Part shown: positions 19,598 through 29,971 of the stretch, one piece after another
Numbering within the stretch: the stretch's first letter is position 1
How the letters are laid out: the number at the start of each line of letters is the position of its first letter
NCBI RefSeq assembly: GCF_000203815.1
Contig: NW_004457736.1
Span: 992,001 to 1,056,000 of the forward strand
DNA: 64,000 bases
Source: Cavenderia fasciculata
Lineage: Eukaryota; Evosea; Eumycetozoa; Acytosteliales; Cavenderiaceae
Direction: 5' to 3'
Notes under the pieces: generated by a model
What the model saw: the letters and a program-made list of their open reading frames with translations, nothing else
Told to the model about the DNA's origin: nothing
Databases searched by the model: none
Made by a program: the position numbers and the translations under genes

Positions 19598-21095
19598 AAA
19601 CAAAAACAACAACAACAAAAACAACAAGAACCTAAAAGACATTTAATCAATCTACCACATTTAATAATCATAAAGATAATAGAGCAATTGGGATATGATG
19701 ATGTTAGAACATATTATCCTGATAATAGTGGTATTATATGTCTATTGATGACATGTAAAACACTCTTTTTTACAATTAGACACAACTATCGGAACAGAAT
19801 ACAATTTGGTGGGAATGAAAGAACGTATCGCGAAACCATGATGCAAGAGGTTAATTTTTCTAATCTTTGTATCAAATCATTCCGGAATTTGTTTCAAAAC
19901 CGATGGAATGATCGAGAACAAAGAAAAGATGGTGGCCATAATAATAAAAAGATAACAGTAAATCTCAAGGAGAGTGACTATGGTATTGAACCGACCGTTC
20001 CAAAAAAATCACTTGGTCGCTATGATGATCTCCTTTTCAAACCAAGAGAAACAAGTATTAGATTTCGATTGGATGAATATGTAACCAAACTTATGATCAC
20101 TGGACTGTACGATAACTTACTACGAGATTATCATAAGAAAATTGGTTTTGACAACTTGGAAGAATTGGTTTTGCATCACATTACAGTTGATTCGATAGTA
20201 GATTTAAGTTGGTTACCAAAACATATACAGACATTGAAAATATGTGCTGTTTGCAAAAAAGAAAACACTTTACCTCCAATCTTTAAGTTTCCAGAGGCTA
20301 TTACCAAGCTAGTTCTCTCATCTGATATTCGATTGGATTCAAACAGCCCAAGCCTTGTCTTTCCATCTTTGCTCACATCTCTCGATTTGGATTTAAGTAA
20401 GAATGATAACTTGCCAGTTAACCTCGAAAATCTGTCATCACTCACCAGCTTGTCTATGGACCGAAATCCTTTCCACTAGATAGATGCAAACATGCTTGTA
20501 CATATATCACCATAACAAATATTTTATTCGATTGAAACTACCAGGTGTCAACAACATGACAAACGGGTGGCTTCCTAATAGTTTGGAGTATTTGGATATA
20601 GGTTCTATTAAAAGTACCGAGCCGATTCACCTTCCTCCTAGAATCAATACCCTCTCATTGGAAAGGGTAGATGTACTTCCAATTGGTTTCCTTCCATCAT
20701 CGCTCAAGGTATTGAGAATCGAACAATCTACCGATTCTAGAATCGAGCCTGGAGCTTTTCCTGATGGACTAGAAACTCTTCGACTTCGTCATTACCGTGG
20801 TCCTCTCAATAGATTGGCTTTACCAAACTCAATCAAAACATTGGACATTTATCGTTGTAATATACATGATTTGGAAGATCTTGTTCTCCCAAACAAACTT
20901 GTGGAATTCACTTGTTCAGACTGGGAACACAGGAAAGCACCCAAACATTACCCACCATCTATCAAGACCATTCAATACTACGACTTAAAACAACCAATCT
21001 ATTTTATTCCATCATCTTTGACATCATTTAGATGTTTGGCAGTACCAATTCATCCTGACGATCCGATTTATGGTCCAAAAATCAATTGGGAATTA

Positions 21096-21180
<85 letters not shown>

Positions 21181-21609
21181 GTGCTCTACTCCTACCAAAC
21201 AATTTAAAACATATTGATTTCCAAGTAAAATCAAAAGATATCACTATATAATATGGAAGGTGTTGGATTTAGTTTTAGAATTGATCAATTAATTAACCAA
21301 ACAAACTTGGAATCATTTGCAATATCTATTCACCATTTCACTCAACAATTTTCAATCAGAAGATTATATAGTAATAATAGATATGTATTATTATTAACAG
21401 AAATTAATCTTTTTGGTGGTATCATCAAACAGAAATCCATAAATGGTCGTTTGAAGAAGAATAACTATCAACCGCTCTACATCAACTATAAAACAAGCAC
21501 TTTCGATTATGATGATGAAGATATAAAAGTAATAGTATCCCTTAGCGCCCAAAATCCAAATCTTCAATCAGATGAATATTATGGTGACTATGACGAATGG
21601 AACATGTAA
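19445..21609 (+). pseudogene. divergent F-box/leucine-rich gene with two frame changes
   Basis: Begins ATG 19445 with about 60 residues of Gln/Lys low complexity, then KRHLINLPHLIIIKIIEQLG...CLLMTCKTLFF, an F-box-like segment of the same plan as the neighbours but well diverged. A leucine-rich region follows to the stop at 20477. The similarity resumes in another frame from about 20535 (LPNSLEYLDIG, LPPRINTLSLERV, LPSSLKVLRIE), runs into a 30-residue poly-Asn tract and stops at 21249. A third frame (21253-21609) supplies the C-terminal RIDQLINQTNLESFAIS and FSIRRLYSNNRYVLL blocks matching the family. The second break needs only one base. The first might hide a small intron, but I find no convincing GT-AG pair. 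Probably a pseudogene; sequencing error is possible. Confidence 0.6.
21095..21180 (+). repeat. (AAT)n microsatellite encoding poly-Asn
   Basis: About 28 uninterrupted AAT units that encode the poly-Asn run in the divergent F-box/LRR gene. The frame change that follows lies about 70 bases downstream, so slippage within the tract itself did not cause it. Confidence 0.95.
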
Positions 21610-21690
21610 ACAAAAACTACAATAATAAAAAAAAACTTTGTATATTATTTCCAAGATATTACAAGACTCAAACCCTTAAGGTTTCACGAC

Positions 21691-23716
21691 ATGTCTCTAT
21701 TAAAGTTATCAAATTTATTACTATTACATATTATATCACAGATAGATAATGGAGATACAATATGTTTGTTAACTTGTAAACGGTTGTACGGTAATAGTAG
21801 TAGTGTTAGAAGATTGATTACATTCAAAGGTATTAGAGTTATCACTGACAAGGGTCAGATATCTCTTCCTTATCCGGTATCACAACAATTTCAAGCAACG
21901 GCTACTCGTTTCAAACTCAACACATTTAAAGATATATTGAAGAATAGTATATCTGATCAACATGTCGTACATCCAGATACAGAATATTTCGACGACTATC
22001 CTCAATGGATACAACAACGTATCTCATCCTCTACCGACAGAACTAGCTCTGACAAGAGTAGCATTACAACTGTTTTAGTAAACAATGACCAACCATCATC
22101 AACACTAAAATCACTCTACAACGACATACCATCAGTCGAGACTCTATTCATCGACGGTACTAAACAACAACTAGTTTTTAGTTACGCTTCAATCGATCTT
22201 GGTTCTATTGCACTGTTGCCTCGTCTCGAATATCTTTCAGTTTATTGTGCAAATCAGGTGAAACTTGGTCAACATACAACACTCAGGTCACTGAAACTAG
22301 ACGTAGGCACCTCATGCACTCTCTCTGACTTGGGACTTAAAAGATTTGTATCACTGACCGATCTAAGCTTCAAGAATCATTTTGTGTCTAGTATGGGCCC
22401 AGATCAATTGCCAATCAGTTTGACGTCACTCACTATCAGATTGAACAAGACACCTCCACGAGATACATTCCATTCATTAAAGCCGCTTGTCAAACTCAAG
22501 ATCACCTTGCAAAATGTACCAGGAGAGGTAGAGGCGCAAGAACAAGGATTCTTCGATCTCGAACATCTACGCAACCTCGAGACATTCAAGATTACCGACA
22601 ACAACTACCACCCAACTGGTTTCAAGTACAGCATGGAGATTAGTATCCCTCCTTCCATCAAGACTCTTACAATCCGGTCCAATTGGGTGCGCATCCCATC
22701 ACAGTGTGTCATGCCATTGTTGGAGACACTGCGTGTTGATGGAAGCATATTTATTGATGGAAGAGTCAGTCTAATAACATGCCAATCTCTCAAGAAAACT
22801 GGGTATTGATGAATGCAGAGTTATCCTTCCGGCCAATATCATCCCATCCACCGTCGAAAGGGTTAGAATAGAAAATTGTGCAAGAGACACAAATTTACTT
22901 GAACAAGTTGTATTCCCACCGTCACTGACTCACCTATCCATCTCTGGATACTCTAATAATATCAAACCACCTCAATCACTCGTTAAGCTAATGCTTGACT
23001 ATGGATATAAAGCTTCAATCGTATTGCCTCGAGGTTTGAAAAAACTGTCTTATTGTAGTATTTACTACAAATGTCATTCGATGACATTCCCATCCGACTA
23101 TCCACCCAATCTTGAAACAATCGATCTACTCCGACTCAAAGTGGATCACCTTGTTCTTGACAATATACCACCTTGCATCACCAAGCTATTGATGCCATTG
23201 ACAAAAAGTGGTAAGCTGTGGCGCGGTGGTCCTCGATTCTACTCAATCACCTCTAGGTTGACCAAAGCCATATCGCAACAACCACAATGGCTGCCACTCA
23301 ATACCACACATCTAACATGTAAACTATGGGGAGAATATGCAGTATTTGTGTTTAGATTAGATGAAGTGATCAACCATACCAATGTTAGAGATTTATCAAT
23401 CATTATTGACAATTTTTCTAGTGGACCTCTCACAACCTATCATTTTGCAATTCAAAGATTGGACGCAGACAATAGAAATGTATTGGTATTGGAGAAACAG
23501 TCACTTACAGGTGGAATCATCACTCAACGACAAATAACAACAAACAATCAACAACAACAACAAGATGATCAGCAGACACAATCGCAGTATCATCCCATCT
23601 ATTTACATTTTGAAACCCGCTCTGACTCTCCTTATGAATTGAAATGGAGTTTTGCCAAAGACAAATATAAATATGAATATATCAATTATGATAGCGATGA
23701 TGACGATTCTTCTTGA
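21691..23716 (+). pseudogene. F-box/FNIP-like gene with a single one-base insertion
   Basis: Starts ATG 21691 (MSLLKLSNLLLLHIISQID) and follows the 15793 gene closely through the leucine-rich region. At about 22795 it reads AAGAAAACTGG where the paralogs have AAGAAACTG, one extra A. This shifts the frame and gives an early stop at 22807-22809 after 372 residues. After the insertion the alignment continues in the new frame without another break to a normal C-terminus (FRLDEVINHTNVRDLSI, a Gln-rich stretch, ELKWSFAKDKYKYEY and an acidic end) at 23716. With only one lesion in a homopolymer, it is either a very young pseudogene or an intact gene with an assembly error. Confidence 0.7.
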
Positions 23717-24037
23717 AACAAAAAAAAATGGAAAAAACCATTCAATAAATAGTGGCCAGGCTTTAATTAACTTTGGGTTGGATTATCAAGATGATATCAT
23801 TCTCTACCGTATTTCCACCAACTTGATTGTCTTATTATTAAACAAAAAGTATTTTAATTTTTGTTGAATTTTTGGCAAGAGAGAGATTTTTCGCCAAAGT
23901 TTATTCATCGAAAAAAAAATCATGAGTTGTGATTGTTTTAAAGAAAGAATAATGAATTGAACAACTTTAACAAAGTATCAGTTATGGCTACCTTTTTAAA
24001 ACTTATTATTATTGATAGATAGAGAGAGAAAAGAGAG

Positions 24038-26275
24038 ATGTTTTTTAAAACGAACCAACAAAAACAATATTTAAAAAGATTAACTAAACCATTTTACAAT
24101 GATAGTAATGATGATGACCAATTCTATGACCCATCGAAATTAATATTACAACAACAATCTTCTTCTTCATCTTCTTCATCCTCTTCTTCACCTTCATTAC
24201 CAGATATATTATGGAGAAAGATAATTGGATTAACAGATGATGTAGAATGTATAAAATATAGATTTAAAGAAGAGAATGATTTGATACCTTATATCATTTC
24301 GATTACTTACTCTACCGTTCAAGATCGAGAGTTGCAAAGACGTAAAGGAGTGTATGATACATCGGTTGTGAATCGTATCATGGCTGTCAATCAAAAGTAT
24401 TCGAGTGTGTGCAGACGTTGGAGGGATGGTGTCACACCGTATATCGACTATGGTATTGTAGAGTTGTCGCAAAAGGCTGATCTAAGGTGCCTACACAAAC
24501 TGGTTAGCAAAAAGAGATTGCGTATTGTTAGATCTCTGTTTCTCAACTTTAACTTTATGCAGTTGTCTGGTGATGACTCTAGAAAGGCTCTCGAACGTCT
24601 GAGTCAAATCTCCAAGGCACTGGTCATTGGCAATGAAAAGAGTCATAGTCTGTCAACTCTGGTCGTGCTAAAGACCACTACTGACGACTCTCGTCTGTGT
24701 GCCAGCAAGCTGATCGAGCTGACTCAAGTGTCCAACTTTATCGTACTTCCACTCCATGCCAACGAGAATGCATCGTTGTCTAGCGTACATGACGAGCAAC
24801 CCGTGTATCACGCCAAATCACTCACCTCATTGCAGCTGTCGTATGTCGCTAACCGGTCGCTTGCGGGATACATTGATTGTGGCTGGTCACACTACACCGA
24901 GCATGGTGTCGGTCTCTTGTTGACCAACTTTTGTCTCAACCGTATGCAAATGGATGTTGACCAGTTTCAAAAACTCTGTAAACTCTTGGAACACTCTAAA
25001 ACCATCACCAATATTGAAATATCGTCTAGTGTCTTGTCTGACAAGATCGTACATCTGACAGATGCACTTGCCAACCACACAACCGTCACTCGACTCTGTA
25101 TCAGTGACAATGCTATCCGGTCGGCACAGCCTATATGCCAACTGCTGCGCGCCAACAAGATCATTCAACACTTGGACATTTCAAACAATGAATTGGTCAC
25201 GCCCGGTTTTGGTGCAGAGTATGTACTCGAGACACTAATCGAAGAACTAAACCCAACCCCAAACCCTCTCTTGTCACTCAATTTGAGTCAGTGTGGAAAG
25301 ATCAACACTGTACTCTTGGGAGAATACCTTTTAAAAGCACCAATGCTACAACATCTCGGTATACACCGTATAAAACAAGATAGTGAATCTACAGACGAAC
25401 ATTTTTTCGAGTCACTCGCTAGAAACAAGACCCTATTTTCAATTGACCTCTCTTATTTAAAGATTGGGTCTTCAGGTCAAGCATTTTTCAACTTTTTCTC
25501 CAACAATACAACACTTAAACGATGTGATCTCTCTTGGTCACTACAAGATGCTCGTGGTATTATCCAACACACATTGCTCAACAACAACACCCTCACCCAC
25601 CTCAACCTCAGTCTCAACCAATTGGATGCATCCGATGGTCTGGCACTAGGTAATGTCCTCGAAAAAAATACTAGTCTTGTCCATCTCAACCTATCGGCCA
25701 ATGTCATTGGATGGTCAGGTTGTGTCCACATTTTCAAAGCACTACGTCACAACTCTACCCTTACCCATCTCAATCTTCGTCGTAATCTTATTAAGGCTCC
25801 GGCTCTAAACAACAACGCAGACAAGGGTGTATTCTTTCATGCTCTTAATAATCTCCAGAATCATAGTCAATGTCGTCTCAAGTATTTGGATATTTCTGGT
25901 AATCATCTTGGACAGACGGCTAGTGAAATGGTCCTTGCCCTTCCATTCAACAACACCCTATACCATATCGATCTATCCAACAATCACATTGATACAAGTA
26001 CTGGTCTCATGCTTTACGAAGTGCTAGAAATGAACAAAACCCTTGGTGTCGTCAACTTTCATGGTAATTTATTGGGTGGCTACGTAAGAGAATTACTCTT
26101 TGACCGTTATATCGAAAAATTCCCTCGATTCTTTTCCATTAATCTCAGTTTGGATCGTCAAAGTTTTGGTGAACCTTTGGCTTGGCAACATTCTTCAAGT
26201 CTTGTTACTTGGCCTTATTTAAAATTGTGGAAAATTTATTTAAAATTAAAATTGGGTCATAATATTTATCATTAA
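24038..26275 (+). CDS. leucine-rich repeat protein of ribonuclease-inhibitor type with F-box-like start
   Basis: Single exon, 745 residues. After a Lys/Gln-rich start and a Ser run (about 35-48), residues 49-150 contain PSLPDILWRKIIGLTDD and AVNQKYSSVCRRWRDGV, resembling the F-box pattern (LP..il.kI... kyssVCrrWr). From about 260 to 700 there are 28-29-residue leucine-rich repeats of the RI/NLRC3/RanGAP class, for example LTHLNLSLNQLDASDGLALG, LVHLNLSANVIGW and LYHIDLSNNHIDTSTGLML. These form a horseshoe-shaped binding surface. Compared with the FNIP-like cluster it is GC-richer, more regular and unrelated in detail, so I take it as a conserved single-copy gene. Probable role: F-box/LRR adaptor or scaffold. 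An alternative is a plain LRR protein with a coincidental N-terminal motif. Confidence 0.8.
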   Translation: MFFKTNQQKQYLKRLTKPFYNDSNDDDQFYDPSKLILQQQSSSSSSSSSSSPSLPDILWRKIIGLTDDVECIKYRFKEENDLIPYIISITYSTVQDRELQRRKGVYDTSVVNRIMAVNQKYSSVCRRWRDGVTPYIDYGIVELSQKADLRCLHKLVSKKRLRIVRSLFLNFNFMQLSGDDSRKALERLSQISKALVIGNEKSHSLSTLVVLKTTTDDSRLCASKLIELTQVSNFIVLPLHANENASLSSVHDEQPVYHAKSLTSLQLSYVANRSLAGYIDCGWSHYTEHGVGLLLTNFCLNRMQMDVDQFQKLCKLLEHSKTITNIEISSSVLSDKIVHLTDALANHTTVTRLCISDNAIRSAQPICQLLRANKIIQHLDISNNELVTPGFGAEYVLETLIEELNPTPNPLLSLNLSQCGKINTVLLGEYLLKAPMLQHLGIHRIKQDSESTDEHFFESLARNKTLFSIDLSYLKIGSSGQAFFNFFSNNTTLKRCDLSWSLQDARGIIQHTLLNNNTLTHLNLSLNQLDASDGLALGNVLEKNTSLVHLNLSANVIGWSGCVHIFKALRHNSTLTHLNLRRNLIKAPALNNNADKGVFFHALNNLQNHSQCRLKYLDISGNHLGQTASEMVLALPFNNTLYHIDLSNNHIDTSTGLMLYEVLEMNKTLGVVNFHGNLLGGYVRELLFDRYIEKFPRFFSINLSLDRQSFGEPLAWQHSSSLVTWPYLKLWKIYLKLKLGHNIYH

Positions 26276-26548
26276 ATTAAATAAATAAATTAAAAAAAAA
26301 GAAAAAATTCACAATTGGGGTAAACCTGACTTTTAGGATTACGATTTGATATTCTTTGAAATCCAATGCTACTAGTTTGGAAATGGAATAAAAAACAATA
26401 GGTTTTTTTTTTGTTTTAGAGGTTTTCCCTTTGAGGATTCAATGGAAATCAATAAAAATAGGTTATAAATTTAGCTATGGATGCAGAGAACAAGAAAAGC
26501 AAAAAAACGAGACTTGGCAGGGCTGGCCTGCAAAAAAACAAAAGATTT

Positions 26549-26621
26549 TGAATGATGCAGGGGTTGAACCTGCGACCTATTGGTTCGTAGCCAATCGCTC
26601 TTCCAACTGAGCTAAACATCC
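26549..26621 (-). tRNA. tRNA-Arg (anticodon ACG)
   Basis: The minus strand folds as a complete 73-nt cloverleaf without intron. The acceptor is GGATGTT with ATCATTC (a G-U at the second pair and a U-U mismatch at the sixth pair). The D arm is GCTC-AGTTGGAA-GAGC, the anticodon stem ATTGG/CCAAT has loop CTACGAA, the variable loop is AGGTC, and the T arm is GCAGG-TTCAACC-CCTGC. The discriminator is A. Anticodon ACG decodes CGU (and, with inosine, CGC/CGA) arginine codons. The internal A box (TAGCTCAGTTGG) and B box (GGTTCAACCCC) are good Pol III promoters, and T-runs follow within 10-30 nt. In dictyostelids, integrating retroelements often use tRNA genes as targets, but none is recognisable beside this one. 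Confidence 0.95.
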
Positions 26622-27742
26622 ATTGACTCTTGTGTTTTTGGATATGTTTTTTTCAGTTGGAAGATATCGAGCAAATATTTTCTGAGTTGCAAGTGCCAAA
26701 CGCACAACCGCAATAGACACCCTCTGTTAGAACTCAACTAATGAATAGTGAACGTACTCCAACAGACACCCGATTCACCCAGCCCCAATTTTCCATTACT
26801 TGTTTGATTAGACGATGACGAAGATCGTAACTAATCTTGATCCGATTAGAAATGAAGTCAATCGTCACCAAACGATCTCGAATATCTTAAACTAATTCAA
26901 AACTGCAAGTCGATACTATTTAAATGTCAACCTGGTCATGCATACTTGAAAACAATGTGCAATTCTCGTCTAAAGGAACAAGATTGGCGTCTCGATTATG
27001 GTACCATCCATGTAAACACTAGGTTAGCTCAACAATAATAATAAAGACAAATAATAAAAGTATATAGGAGAATAAAATAATGAATGATGCACATACGATC
27101 GTATAAGATCAAAGTAAATGTAGGATCTAGATGGTATCATTTTATATACAGCATACAATCTACTCCCATGTCCAAATGGAGTATTGTATAGCACCAGTCA
27201 TTCTATTCTAGTCTAATCTAATCTATTCCATTATATTCTAATAAACTACGGTTGTTGACAGGTACTGACTTGGCAAGCACTGAATATAAAAGAGTATCGA
27301 TCTACTCTGTAATAATTAATCGTAATTATATACACATTAATTATTATCTATCTATAATCCCCTAAACCTATCTACTGTCTAAAAGTATTATTATTTATCT
27401 ATCATATATCTATATTATCTCTACCACTACATATATAAACATTCTACAGTAAACTGGTTTTAGACAATGCAATTCTTGGTTGTAGACGAACGAGTAATAC
27501 TTACTAATCTTCAACAATCAACATGATAGTACTACCCAGTCATCTAGAGACACTCTTTGCTCATTACCTCTTCATCTTCACCAAAAGATCATAAAAATAA
27601 TATATACTTGATTGTTAACAAGTAAACCAAAAACTATCAATACCCATTAAATGATTCAATAAAATCTTTTTTTTTTTTAAATTAAAAAAACATTATATTT
27701 ATTATTATACAAAACCAACAAACTATTATTATTAAAATTAAA
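26622..27742. other. gene-free stretch upstream of the tRNA and downstream of the HNH-like gene
   Basis: 1.1 kb. The half nearest the tRNA (about 26640-27010) has near-balanced composition, and on the minus strand a short open segment (about 26770-26910, reading RLVTIDFISNRIKISYDLRH) that could be an old coding fragment; I cannot identify it. From 27010 the sequence is typical AT-rich intergenic DNA with TCTA repeats. No RNA gene is recognised. Confidence 0.4.
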
Positions 27743-28748
27743 CTATTTAGAAGATCTATTTAATTTTTCTCTCTCTTCTTTTTCTTTTCTCTTTTGAATG
27801 AGTTGGATGATTTCAGGAGTGTAGATAAAAGGTTTGGAATGTTTCTTGACACCTTCAAGCTCCACCCACTCCAATCTATCTCTTTCCTTTTCTTCATACA
27901 CTGACAAGTCAGCATTCAACACATAATCGTCAAAGGTTAGTATTTCATCATGATTGTCATCGGCTCCCAATCTACTGCATTCGAGAAAGTATTGGAATTT
28001 GACAGCTGAAAAGTTTCCAACATGGCCTTGATGTTGGAGCTTGACCTTTTTGAGTCTTTCCAATTCGTTGATTTGTTGGTGGTTGAGTGTTGGGTCTTGA
28101 CGAAGCACTTGTAATTGTTGGTTGATGGCGGCCAACTGTTGTGCATTTAATAGGTCTTTGTAGGCATTGACGGTTGCACAAGAGTTGAAACAGGCGCAAA
28201 TCAGAACGACGTTGTCCAACGTGTATCCAAGCAGCGGATTGAGCCTCTCGACGGAGAGTAAGAGAGGATCGCCTTTTTTGGTAGACATCAATATACCGGA
28301 ATAGTACCAACGAACCCTTAAAAATCCAAGAGAGATATCATACTGTAATACTACTTTACGAGACTCCAATCCATTGCGATGATCGTTGGAGCTTTTTGAG
28401 TTGAAAGTCTTTTTCTTAGCAACGATAGAAGATTTTGATTTAGAAATAATGATGTGAATACCTTTAGTTGGGCAGCGTCGAGTTTTGGTCCATAGTTTGC
28501 AAGGTATTTATCCATTTTGCGTAGCAACTCTTTGGTCCACTTTGCTGATGTATTCAGTTCTCTAGCAACACCTTCGACATTGTCGGGTCTGTAGACAATG
28601 CCATCATTGATTCTGTTGACACTAAACTGAATGTTTGATCCCGTAACTATTGCCATTCTAGCGCTCGATATTGCGCAGAAACCTTCCTGGTAGTCAGCGA
28701 GAACTAGAATCAACTTGTTCAAAAACACCGTCTTTCTTTGATTGATCC
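27743..28748 (-). CDS. protein with two HNH-nuclease-like modules
   Basis: Exons 28748-28462 and 28414-27743 join in phase 0 through a short (47-nt) GTATTC...CTAAG intron. The first exon reads NIQFSVNRINDGIVYRPDNV followed by EGVARELNTS; the second reads YYSGILMSTKKGDPLLLSVERLN and then GYTLDNVVLICACFNS. Both follow the pattern SGI/M...fSveRiN...gYtpdNvv.vc...N seen in divergent HNH/treble-clef nucleases of algae, ciliates, amoebae and giant viruses. This gives two tandem copies of one module, the second better preserved. The C-terminal third is charged and Lys/Glu-rich. The metal-binding His/Cys residues of classical HNH are not obvious, so activity is uncertain. The 5' end is unresolved: an ORF at 28898-29269 probably supplies the N-terminus. 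Confidence 0.6.
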
Positions 28749-28897
28749 CTGTGTGAAATGTTTAGATCGATAGTGTAAAAAAACTCTGCCTCCATTCTTC
28801 TATTATTATCAAAATAAATAAATAAAAATTAAATTAAATTATTTAATAAAATAAAATTAATTAATCCAACTCTATTGTTTCTATATAATTTAAATAT

Positions 28898-29269
28898 TTA
28901 CTTGCAACTAAAACAGGTTTCAGGTTGATCACAATTACAAAATGGTACGGTTGGAATACCATATTTCTTTTCCAACATTTCTGTTTGGGAGATATACAAA
29001 GTTGGATCAATCGTTGGTATTTGTGATTGTGGTTGTTGGGTAAGAATGAATCTGGGCTTTTTTGAAAACTTTTGATCGATTGGACCAGACTGGCTTACAT
29101 ACATATATTCTGGTCTACTTGGAAGATGATTGGATGTATGTAGTGGTCTATTTGAATTTGAAGTCAAAAAAGGGGAAGAAGATAATTCATCGTCCACGAT
29201 CATTGCGTTGAATGGTAATCCAATTGCTTCTCTAATTATTTCATTTCTCAAATGAAAATTGTTATACAT
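28898..29269 (-). CDS. probable first exon of the HNH-like gene, or a separate small gene
   Basis: 123 codons from ATG 29269, with a non-random composition and a C-terminal Cys cluster CNCDQPETCFSC that could bind zinc. A consensus donor (AA|GTAAAT) lies at the end of the frame at 28902/28901 and an acceptor (CACACAG) at 28749 begins the HNH-like exon. This splice gives phase 2 joined to an exon that needs phase 1, so the frames do not meet. A weaker GTTGCA donor at 28908 would restore phase. Either that donor is used, one base is wrong in the assembly, or this is a separate short protein. No family is recognised. Confidence 0.5.
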   Translation of the reverse strand: MYNNFHLRNEIIREAIGLPFNAMIVDDELSSSPFLTSNSNRPLHTSNHLPSRPEYMYVSQSGPIDQKFSKKPRFILTQQPQSQIPTIDPTLYISQTEMLEKKYGIPTVPFCNCDQPETCFSCK

Positions 29270-29582
29270 TATATAAATATATAGATAAATAAATTTGATA
29301 TAGTTTATATTATATTAAATTGTTACATTGTATTGTTGTTGTAGTATTGTTGTTGTAGTTGTTTTTTTTTTTTTTTTTTTTGAGATCAAACACCAATCAA
29401 TCAATCAATCACATTTCAGCCAATCAATTAGTTTTTGATGTCAACATTTCTATTCAATCTTTTCTCTTTATCTATTATTATTATTACTACTAATTTTAAA
29501 TACTTTGGTATTATTATTTAAAAAGAGAAAAAAAAAAGTAAAAAAGCATTAATTAAAAAAAAAAAAGACACTTGCTCTTTTT
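29270..29582. other. AT-rich upstream region with long poly-T and poly-A runs
   Basis: Contains TTGTTGTAG repeats, an 18-base T run near 29363 and A-runs at about 29530-29570. No gene is visible. It probably holds the promoter of the minus-strand ORF at 29269. Confidence 0.5.
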
Positions 29583-29760
29583 AAGATATCACATCCACAT
29601 ACAACAACCATACGACAGAAGAGGATTACAAAGTCGGAGGGCTCTTTGACCAAGAAGATGACAATTGGTCACTACAAGTTTGGATGTGGCACTGAAAAGA
29701 AAACTGCACTTCCTATTCTCATCAACTCTTCCTACCAAGACACCTTTGCGAGAACTTACT
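29583..29760 (+). pseudogene. unidentified gene relic
   Basis: A GC-richer island in AT-rich DNA with a 59-codon open frame lacking a start codon and ending in a stop. The peptide KMTIGHYKFGCGTEKKTALP, continuing ILINSSYQDTFARTY, looks like real protein rather than chance translation, and weaker coding character continues past the stop to about 29870. I cannot assign a family. A 74-codon ORF on the opposite strand of the same DNA looks like a shadow. Confidence 0.35.
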
Positions 29761-29971
29761 AGTTGATAGAGATCCGACCAATACCCAACTACATAGATAC
29801 AAATCTGCCACATTCAAATTGAATTCTGAAACGTGTCACGTCCAATTAACAATGGAAATTGCTTCCTATCTATTGGTACCACTTAATAATAATAATAATT
29901 AATGGGACAATAAAATCGAAGAGGGAAAGTGATAATTAAATAATATAGTTTTATTACTAGTTATTTTTTAA

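Noticed and set aside
19360-19635. Lys/Thr-rich ORF
   Set aside because: Alternative frame of the CAA/AAAC low-complexity start of the F-box/LRR gene.
26276-27010. tRNA-targeting retroelement (TRE-type) next to the tRNA gene
   Set aside because: No reverse transcriptase, A-tail plus target duplication or other element part could be seen on either side.
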